This document shows positions 17,123 through 22,428 of a stretch of DNA of 64,000 nucleotides, one piece after another (position 1 is the first letter of the stretch; every line of letters begins with the position of its first letter). The position numbers and the translations under genes are program-made. This stretch comes from Paenibacillus sp. PAMC 26794 (GTDB taxonomy: Bacteria; Bacillota; Bacilli; Paenibacillales; Paenibacillaceae): the NCBI RefSeq assembly GCF_000316035.1, contig NZ_ANHX01000040.1:1-64000 (forward strand), given 5' to 3'. A model generated the notes under the pieces. It was not told the origin of the DNA. It made no database searches and saw nothing but the letters and a program-made list of their open reading frames with translations.

Positions 17123-17170
17123 TATGCACCTCATAGTTTTTGATTTTGATAAGAACTTGCATCGTAATTT

Positions 17171-17342
17171 CATCTAACGTTACTGTATCCACGACGCCCC
17201 ACCGACTTAAGCCACGTTAGGGGCGACCGCGATGCGGTTAGTCGGTGCGGATGTGTCGGCCTGATTCCACTTCCCTGCCAATTCCCTCCGGGCTGACCGA
17301 GGGAGCGTCAGGACCCAAAGCTTGGCCATAATGTTATCTGAC
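17171..17342 (-). repeat. attC-like element 4 (complete)
   Basis: 172 bp. Left core CATCTAAC (17171-17178), arm GTTACTGTATCCACGAC; right core GTTATCTGAC (17333-17342). It contains strong internal stems (CTGACGCTCCCTCGGTC and its partner). The right core is identical over 10 nt to the reverse complement of the opening core of the ferritin-like cassette at 18000-18009. Confidence 0.8.
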
Positions 17343-17350
17343 GTAAACCT

Positions 17351-17950
17351 CTACTGTGAATTAGCTATAATCTTCTTTGCTAAGTTAAACTCATTACGGC
17401 ATTCATAGTAATAACTTTTGAGTTTATATCCCCCAGCTTTAAATACAGGCTTATGTTGATACCACACTACAATTAGCGTTCCTTCAAAAAGGATTCTACG
17501 AAGGATATAAACTATTCTGTTAAAGAGAACGTTTCTATTTTGAGCAAATTTATGAAGTGTTTCGGATTGAAACTGAACATGTTTCTCCTCATCACTTAAA
17601 ATCTGATTACATCTTCTAAATACATTGTCCACCCAATGTCTACGAAGGAGTGGGATTCCCTGTACCTTCATAAATCTGCCTAGATCTCTAGCGTGCCTCT
17701 GTTCTTCTTTAATGAATTCTATAAGCGCTTCATAGTAATCCTGATCTTGTGTCTGATGTACATATTCTTGCGCACGTTTAATTAGATGTTTACCTTCAGA
17801 GTTTTCTCCTAATTGAAACTGTTGAATTAACTTAATGATTATTTCTCTTTCATTAGTTGTTAATTTATAGTTGTCATCCCAATGAATATATTTGAGGTTT
17901 TGATTATTTCTTCGATAATATTGCACCCATTTCGATAATATTGCACCCAT
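17351..17950 (-). CDS. Ferritin-like domain protein with internal deletion (cassette gene)
   Basis: 199 residues, ATG 17950. FQLGENSEGKHLIKRAQEYV and FIKEEQRHARDLGRFMKVQG are ferritin-like helices with metal-ligand Glu and ExxH residues; SDEEKHVQFQSETL is the last ligand helix. Compared with the family as I know it, about 36-40 residues between VDNVFRR and QILSDEE, a helix with a further Glu ligand, are missing in frame. The product may therefore not bind a di-iron centre. Fifth unit of the array. Confidence 0.65.
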   Translation of the reverse strand: MGAILSKWVQYYRRNNQNLKYIHWDDNYKLTTNEREIIIKLIQQFQLGENSEGKHLIKRAQEYVHQTQDQDYYEALIEFIKEEQRHARDLGRFMKVQGIPLLRRHWVDNVFRRCNQILSDEEKHVQFQSETLHKFAQNRNVLFNRIVYILRRILFEGTLIVVWYQHKPVFKAGGYKLKSYYYECRNEFNLAKKIIANSQ

Positions 17951-17956
17951 TTCGAG
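17929..17956. repeat. 20 bp tandem duplication at a start codon
   Basis: ATTTCGATAATATTGCACCC occurs twice head to tail and covers the start of the ferritin-like gene, so ATGGGTGCAATATTATCGAA appears twice on the minus strand, in two different reading frames. Confidence 0.6.
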
Positions 17957-17999
17957 AATGTGATATTCATTATTTGCTCCTGAAATGTAATAGTTTTAT

Positions 18000-18116
18000 G
18001 TCAGATAACGTTCATGTGTTTACGAACTTGCGTAGCAAGTTGTCACTGAATCTACTACTCAGCCAAAAGCATCAAAGTGACCAAGGCGTAGCCGCCGCGT
18101 GAACACTGTGTTAACT
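18000..18116 (-). repeat. attC-like element 5 (complete)
   Basis: 117 bp. Left core GTCAGATAAC (18000-18009), arm GTTCATGTGTTTACGAAC; right core GTTAACT (18110-18116) preceded by GCGTGAACACTGT. The arms TGTGTTTACG and CGTGAACAC are nearly complementary, as expected for a folded attC. Confidence 0.8.
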
Positions 18117-18155
18117 AAAGTTATTGCCATCCTTGATTATGCATCGAAATATTCT

Positions 18156-18776
18156 TTAGATTCTTATATGTTTTATTTTAGTAATTAAGCGGTCTATTTT
18201 CTTTTTTATGGTTCCCCTATTGTCTGGCTCTATCTCGACATTACACTCTCTTGCAATTCGACTAATTATTTCTTCTGGTGTCAAGCTATCCGTATGAATA
18301 TGTATTTTAAACATATCCTGAGATAAAATAGAAATGCACCTATCAATTTGCTTTGCAGGCCAAGAGTTCTTATTATCACCTCTGCTTTTCAATCGCTTTA
18401 ATAAAGTTTCACGGTTTGCAATTAAAGTAAAATGATTGACTACAACTCCATTTGATTTTAATTTAGTAATAATTTCATTAAAGTATTGAGGATTAACAAT
18501 CGTCATAGGTATAATAATAATTCCGGGGAATTCATTGCTTATTGTGTGAAGAATTGAAAAGTTAATCTCTCTCCATATCGCATGATCTTGAAAATCGCCT
18601 TTCAATATTCGTTTAGGAACATTCTTTCTAATGAAGAATCCTACATTCTCGGGATCATAAACAAACGAATTTGGAATTCTTCTATTCAATTCGTAAGCTA
18701 TTGTTGTCTTTCCTGATCCAAATGCCCCATTAATCCAAATGATCAATTGTTTCGCCCCTTTTGTTTTTATTATCAT
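18156..18776 (-). CDS. TmrB-like tunicamycin resistance ATPase (cassette gene)
   Basis: 206 residues, ATG 18776. The N-terminal IIWINGAFGSGKTTIAYEL is a Walker A P-loop; FVYDPENVGFFIR, MTIVNPQYFNEII, LKRLKSRGDNKNSW and AKQIDRCISIL follow in the order seen in Bacillus subtilis TmrB, with a C-terminal basic RLITKIKHIRI tail. TmrB is a membrane-associated ATP-binding protein that protects against tunicamycin, an inhibitor of early wall-lipid synthesis. Fourth unit of the array: opening GTTAGGTTAAATTATTGC matches closing GTTAACTAAAGTTATTGC. Confidence 0.8.
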   Translation of the reverse strand: MIIKTKGAKQLIIWINGAFGSGKTTIAYELNRRIPNSFVYDPENVGFFIRKNVPKRILKGDFQDHAIWREINFSILHTISNEFPGIIIIPMTIVNPQYFNEIITKLKSNGVVVNHFTLIANRETLLKRLKSRGDNKNSWPAKQIDRCISILSQDMFKIHIHTDSLTPEEIISRIARECNVEIEPDNRGTIKKKIDRLITKIKHIRI

Positions 18777-18788
18777 TGCAATAATTTA

Positions 18789-18885
18789 ACCTAACGTTCC
18801 TGTATTCACGACCCGACGTATGTCGGGTGTCTGGCGAATGTCGGGCCAAGGACGAATGTCCGCAGCGTCAATATTATGTTAAGTG
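18789..18885 (-). repeat. attC-like element 6 (complete, shortest)
   Basis: 97 bp. Left core ACCTAAC (18789-18795), arm GTTCCTGTATTCACGACCCG; right core GTTAAGTG (18878-18885) preceded by GCGTCAATATTAT. CCCGACGTATGTCGGG and GGACGAATGTCC form inner hairpins. The outer arms pair with a few extra bases on one side, the asymmetry typical of attC. Confidence 0.8.
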
Positions 18886-18898
18886 ATGTTCCTCTGAA

Positions 18899-19432
18899 TT
18901 ACCTATCAAATACGTCTTGAAAATATTTATCCATTAATCCCTTATTCTTAAATCTATCTTTAATATGTTCTTTTGCTCTTAAACAAGCATTTTTATAACC
19001 TTCACTTCTCATACTATCCGCAAGAAAAACCATTTCAATTATTGGATCACTTGGTTCCAACTCGTATGCTTTTGAAAGCATGTTTTTCCCTATGCTTTCC
19101 CAATGCTCATAGTCTCCAAAATGATGAGGAAACAACGTTATCATATAACCGAAAATCAATAAAAATTGCGTTTCTGTCGAGAAATTATGTATCCCTTCCT
19201 CTGTAACTTCGTTTAATGTCAATTCAATCATTTCATAATCGTTTTCATTAAGACCCTGAGTAACAAACGTATTTCCAGATTCGACACTCAAATACCAGGA
19301 TAAAAAACCTAAATTCAAGCATATACTCAAATCACGCTTCCCTTTGTCCCACTCTCTTTTCGTCGACAGAAAGGCTTCTTGATAATTTTTTGCAGTCTCA
19401 AATTCATTTATCTGATCTCCATCAAGCATCAT
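18899..19432 (-). CDS. Hypothetical cassette protein
   Basis: 177 residues, start ATG 19432 or 19429. Soluble, acidic, helical (possibly TPR-like: NYQEAFLSTKREW, KAYELEPSDPIIEMVFLAD). No catalytic motif recognised. Third unit of the array. A tail segment ACLRAKEHIKDRFKNKG is basic. Confidence 0.65.
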   Translation of the reverse strand: MMLDGDQINEFETAKNYQEAFLSTKREWDKGKRDLSICLNLGFLSWYLSVESGNTFVTQGLNENDYEMIELTLNEVTEEGIHNFSTETQFLLIFGYMITLFPHHFGDYEHWESIGKNMLSKAYELEPSDPIIEMVFLADSMRSEGYKNACLRAKEHIKDRFKNKGLMDKYFQDVFDR

Positions 19433-19463
19433 TTACCTTCCTTTCAATTTCGCCTCGGAATTT

Positions 19464-19582
19464 CTTATAACGTTACTATATTCACGAACCCCGAAGGGGT
19501 TGACTGCTGAAATACCTCCTCGAAATCCATCTAGCAGACCAAGACTCCGAAAGGAGTCGCTGCTTGAATATGCTGTTAAGTG
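19464..19582 (-). repeat. attC-like element 7 (complete)
   Basis: 119 bp. Left core CTTATAAC (19464-19471), arm GTTACTATATTCACGAACC; right core GTTAAGTG (19575-19582). Inner hairpins CCCCGAAGGGG and GACTCCGAAAGGAGTC. Closely related to element 8 (same GAAGGGGTTG, CTGCTGAAAT and GCAGACCAAG blocks), so these two share recent ancestry. Confidence 0.85.
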
Positions 19583-19633
19583 ATGTTCCAGTCTTCCTCG
19601 AATCACCACTCAATCTCTAATGTCTTTTATCTA

Positions 19634-20011
19634 TTATGAACGAAGTAATTTAAGTCTCTTTAAATCAATATCAAATTCTCCTTCTGTCAGTACATCGAGT
19701 CCCAAAAGTCCGTTAATGTTGTGATATTTAAATGAAGTAAAGTCTATGTATACATCCTTTAAAATGAAATCCCCTACCTGTATACCGTCGATTCGCTTAC
19801 TGAAGGCATGCTCTTTACCTCCGATTCCGTAGCTGGTTATGATTTCATCGTCCATACTCACTAGTATCCCAATCTCATCCACTTCATCTTGTGAAAGCAA
19901 GCTATGACTAGCTCCTGTATCGATCACGATGTTCGATATCACTTTCTTCTGCTTATTAAAATGGACTGTTATTTCCGTGAATAACAGCCCATCTCTATAT
20001 TCAATATTCAT
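19634..20011 (-). CDS. Retropepsin-like aspartic protease (cassette gene)
   Basis: 125 residues, ATG 20011. IVIDTGASHSLLSQDEVDEIG carries the DTGAS active site of single-domain retroviral-type aspartic proteases, which act as dimers; the ILG flap and NGLLGLDVL (the hydrophobic-hydrophobic-Gly motif) follow. Its start directly follows the stop TAA of the 81-residue gene, and AGGAGAA inside that gene serves as ribosome binding site, so the two are coupled. Full family length, no damage seen. Substrate unknown. Confidence 0.8.
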   Translation of the reverse strand: MNIEYRDGLLFTEITVHFNKQKKVISNIVIDTGASHSLLSQDEVDEIGILVSMDDEIITSYGIGGKEHAFSKRIDGIQVGDFILKDVYIDFTSFKYHNINGLLGLDVLTEGEFDIDLKRLKLLRS

Positions 20012-20257
20012 TTAAAGACTTCTCCTTAATCCTATATTTTTCCGTACCTTAACAACGATTTGATCTTTGGAAGTATGGTAAACCAGAGTCTTGTCTCTGC
20101 TGTTCAATAATTCGCGAGTTGCCTCTTCATCACTGATCGGGCCAATCACGGCCACATCATCAATGATCTCTTGATTGTCTGTTTCTTCAGAATGAAGAAC
20201 TTCGAATTTTACGAATTGATTCGGAAAAATCTGTTGAACTTCTCGCCATTTCATCAT
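20012..20257 (-). CDS. Small partner protein of the retropepsin-like protease (cassette gene)
   Basis: 81 residues; the second codon is also ATG (20254). Shares the MKWREVQQIFPNQFV start and VYHTSKDQ...VRKN end with the 73-residue product at 2066-2287. First gene of the two-gene second unit of the array. The unit opens with GTTAAGTGAAATTCCAGT and closes with GTTAAGTGATGTTCCAGT, 16 of 18 identical. A regulator or substrate of the protease is a reasonable guess only. Confidence 0.7.
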   Translation of the reverse strand: MMKWREVQQIFPNQFVKFEVLHSEETDNQEIIDDVAVIGPISDEEATRELLNSRDKTLVYHTSKDQIVVKVRKNIGLRRSL

Positions 20258-20323
20258 TGTCCCTCCTCTATTTTGATGGTTATATCATACCATTTCTCAA
20301 GCCTATAGTTCTCACTGGAATTT

Positions 20324-20442
20324 CACTTAACGTTCCTGTATTCATGAACCCCGAAGGGGTTGTCTGCTGAAATGCCTCTTCGAAATCCACCTCGCAGACC
20401 AAGGCTCCATAAGGAGCCACAGCGTGAATATTATGTTATATG
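20324..20442 (-). repeat. attC-like element 8 (complete)
   Basis: 119 bp. Left core CACTTAAC (20324-20331), arm GTTCCTGTATTCATGAACC; right core GTTATATG (20435-20442) preceded by GCGTGAATATTAT. Inner hairpins CCCCGAAGGGG and GGCTCCATAAGGAGCC. The right core plus the next ten bases mirror the opening of the first cassette at 21013. Confidence 0.85.
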
Positions 20443-20469
20443 TAGTAGGCCGCTTCTTCGAATACTCCT

Positions 20470-20967
20470 TCAAATACTTCTTCTTAATTCCTGATTAAAT
20501 AGTTTTGGCTTATTTGTTTCTATAGCTTTTAATAGTTCTTCTCCAAAAATACAAATTGATTTCTCCCATGGGTGACCTAAATACCCCCATGAAAAATCCT
20601 TCTTAATAAAAAAGTAGTAGTCCCCATTGGGATATAAAGGGATAGGCCATTCATTCAGCTCATTCCTGGGGCTATCAAGCCGTGGGTTAAACAAATATGA
20701 TTCATGTTGCCAATCGAGTACATACAAATATTCATCTTCATCAGAGCACTTAATCATAGCCTTTGTTATACATGTCTCTAAATCACTATATAACTTCTCG
20801 AAATTTGGTCCATATAGATGAGCAATATTATAAACAATAAAGGGACTAGGCGGAGTAAAACTTGGCCATTCTTCCTTATAAATACTGGGTTTGAAATTAA
20901 AGTTTTTACATACTCTCTCCCATAATTGATAGTTAAGAGAAGAATCGATCTTCATCCAGTTTTTCAT
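20470..20967 (-). CDS. DUF2716 family protein (first cassette gene)
   Basis: About 165 residues from ATG 20967 (GAGGGTG at 8 nt); the longer frame to 21015 would start inside the recombination core. NWMKIDSSLNYQLWERVCKNF, YVLDWQHESYLFNPR and LYPNGDYYFFIKKDFSWG fit DUF2716. Soluble; function unknown. It is the unit closest to the recombinase, the position best expressed in known integrons. Confidence 0.75.
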   Translation of the reverse strand: MKNWMKIDSSLNYQLWERVCKNFNFKPSIYKEEWPSFTPPSPFIVYNIAHLYGPNFEKLYSDLETCITKAMIKCSDEDEYLYVLDWQHESYLFNPRLDSPRNELNEWPIPLYPNGDYYFFIKKDFSWGYLGHPWEKSICIFGEELLKAIETNKPKLFNQELRRSI

Positions 20968-21004
20968 AGAATCACCCTCATATATTATTGTTTTCCGGCC
21001 TATT

Positions 21005-21013
21005 GCATATAAC
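21005..21013 (-). repeat. Junction core between recombinase side and first cassette (attI-like)
   Basis: Minus strand AGAT-GTTATATGC. GTTATATG here is the reverse complement of the right core of element 8, so it is where the first cassette joins the recombinase-proximal flank. The flank (GTGCATAAATTAGAT) only weakly resembles the attC arms, as expected for an attI-type site. Confidence 0.5.
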
Positions 21014-21071
21014 ATCTAATTTATGCACTTCGTAAATACCACAGATCTTGTCTAATATCCGAACTACGTAT

Positions 21072-21100
21072 ATGATAACCTATGCGGTAATATTTGCGAA
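21072..21100 (-). promoter_or_regulatory. Candidate cassette promoter
   Basis: Minus strand TTCGCA (21100-21095), 17 bp, TATCAT (21077-21072): four and five of six consensus matches with ideal spacing. It lies between the recombinase stop (21138) and the first cassette and points into the array. Confidence 0.45.
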
Positions 21101-21137
21101 GAAAAAACTGGTGAAAAAGGGAGAATTATTGGGATGT

Positions 21138-22019
21138 TCAATCTCCCATATCCATACGATCCAGTGGGCTCTGAATACGCTGAATATTTTTCGTGCTGAC
21201 ATGCGTATAACGCTGTGTTGTTTTTGCACTCGTGTGACCAAGCAGCTCCTGAATGTAGCGCAAGTCTGTTCCGTTTTCCAGTAAATGCGTAGCGAAAGAG
21301 TGTCTTAAGGCATGAATACTAACTTTTTTTACAATGCCTCCACGTTGTCTGGCTTCTTCAAAAACCTTCTGCACGCTACGCTCGGTAAGATGCCGATCCG
21401 AAGATTGTCCTGGGAACAACCAACGGTTGGGTCTATACGCAGCAATATAATTCTGCACAATTTCCCAAGCAAGACTGGAAAGAAGAGTTCTCCGATCCTT
21501 CTGACCTTTGCCCTGCCTTACGATCAGTGTCTGACGCTCAGTATCCAGATCACTATAGCGTAGACGAACGACTTCGCCTACACGCAGCCCAGCCGAATAG
21601 GTGAGATACAGAATCGTCTTATGCTTGAGATTAGTTATGGATTTAAGCAATTGAGCAACTTCTTTTTCAGACATGACGTTGGGCAGTTTGGTTTGCTTCT
21701 TTGGACAAATATACTGGATCTCTGTCGGGTGATGAAGCACATGTCTGCAATAGAATCGGATCGCACTAATCGTCTGATTCACACTGGAATGGGAAACGCC
21801 TCGCTCAAGCAAACTCAAACAATATGTCTGGACATTGGATGTGCTGATGTCTGTATCTACTTGAGGAAGACTAGCCAGAAATCGTTCAATTTGACTACAG
21901 TATGCTTTAATGGTTTTGCGACTGTATCCTCTTAATTTTAGCGCTTGCTGTAATTGATCTCTTTTCCATTTGGGATGTTCTCCACTTATCTTCCAATTCC
22001 TCAATACGTCACTCTCCAC
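21138..22019 (-). CDS. Tyrosine recombinase heading the cassette array
   Basis: 293 residues from GTG 22019. A SAM-like core-binding domain (residues 20-100, LRGYSRKTIKAYCSQIERFL) precedes the catalytic domain with R146 (AGLRVGEV), K171/K174, H236-R239 (HALRHSFATHLL), H262 (LLGHTSAKTT) and the nucleophile Y271 (RYTHVSTKN). It ends SPLDRMDMGD; IntI proteins end similarly, but the roughly 20-residue insertion specific to IntI between the K and HxxR boxes is absent, so it sits nearer XerC/XerD-like enzymes. It is transcribed in the same direction as the cassettes. An in-frame TGA directly before the GTG separates it from a further N-terminal domain. Cassette recombination is inferred from position. 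Confidence 0.8.
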   Translation of the reverse strand: MESDVLRNWKISGEHPKWKRDQLQQALKLRGYSRKTIKAYCSQIERFLASLPQVDTDISTSNVQTYCLSLLERGVSHSSVNQTISAIRFYCRHVLHHPTEIQYICPKKQTKLPNVMSEKEVAQLLKSITNLKHKTILYLTYSAGLRVGEVVRLRYSDLDTERQTLIVRQGKGQKDRRTLLSSLAWEIVQNYIAAYRPNRWLFPGQSSDRHLTERSVQKVFEEARQRGGIVKKVSIHALRHSFATHLLENGTDLRYIQELLGHTSAKTTQRYTHVSTKNIQRIQSPLDRMDMGD

Positions 22020-22217
22020 TCACAACTCCGGGCTAATCTGCACATGTACTGCATCAAAAAGGTTCGTAAATTTCTGGATCGTTACAATCGTATTAGGGAT
22101 GATCCACCGTTTCGCTTCGGATTCCCACCGTCTACTCGTTATCTGTCGAATGCGCTGAATATGTTCGTTGTTATAGGGAATTTGAATTGGACATGTGATT
22201 CTATAGAATTTGAAAAA
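22020..22217 (-). pseudogene. N-terminal domain of the recombinase, split off by an in-frame TGA
   Basis: In the same frame as the recombinase and directly upstream of it: FYRITCPIQIPYNNEHIQRI, then RQITSRRWESEAKRWIIP, and FTNLFDAVHVQISPEL followed by TGA at 22022-22020. The RRWxxxxKxWxIP motif is, to my knowledge, found as an N-terminal domain on some Bacillota tyrosine recombinases. No start codon is seen upstream, where the frame runs into a terminator. The full gene was probably about 65 codons longer; the shorter form at 21138-22019 may still be made from GTG 22019 with CGGAG upstream. Confidence 0.65.
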
Positions 22218-22268
22218 ACAAAAAAAGGAAGACCATTCTCATCCCGTACGGGATGAGAATGACCTTCC
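22218..22268 (-). terminator. Strong terminator downstream of the radical SAM gene
   Basis: CATTCTCATCCCG and CGGGATGAGAATG form a 13 bp perfect stem inside GGAAG/CTTCC arms (22227-22268); on the minus strand TTTTTTTGTTTTTTC follows. It isolates the recombinase from the upstream gene. Confidence 0.9.
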
Positions 22269-22290
22269 GATGCTTTCGGAAAAATAAGAC

Positions 22291-22410
22291 GTTGTAAAAT
22301 GTAAAGCTTAGCGCGGCTTGTGCAATGGAAGCCGCGTAAGGCTGAGGTGCTGCGCCCATTTCGGGCAGCACCTCACGGGGGTTGCACCGCGTCAATGATC
22401 GCGGTGCTCT
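22291..22410. repeat. GC-rich hairpin cluster (copy 2)
   Basis: GCGGCTTGTGCAATGGAAGCCGC, GAGGTGCTGCGCCC/GGGCAGCACCTC and GCACCGC/GCGGTGC stems in a row. From GTTGTAAA onward it parallels 13164-13255 over about 90 bp. It lies between the radical SAM stop and the terminator, so it would be the 3' untranslated end of that mRNA. Confidence 0.6.
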
Positions 22411-22428
22411 TTCAAAGGCCGCTGCAAC

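Noticed and set aside
14505..20442. The repeats between cassette genes read as a CRISPR array or as simple REP elements
   Set aside because: Repeat lengths vary from 97 to 172 bp, spacers contain genes, and the ends match in the unit-specific way of attC sites. No cas genes are present.
21138..22019. Calling the recombinase a bona fide IntI integron integrase
   Set aside because: The IntI-specific insertion between the K and HxxR boxes is missing, so only a general tyrosine recombinase call is supported.
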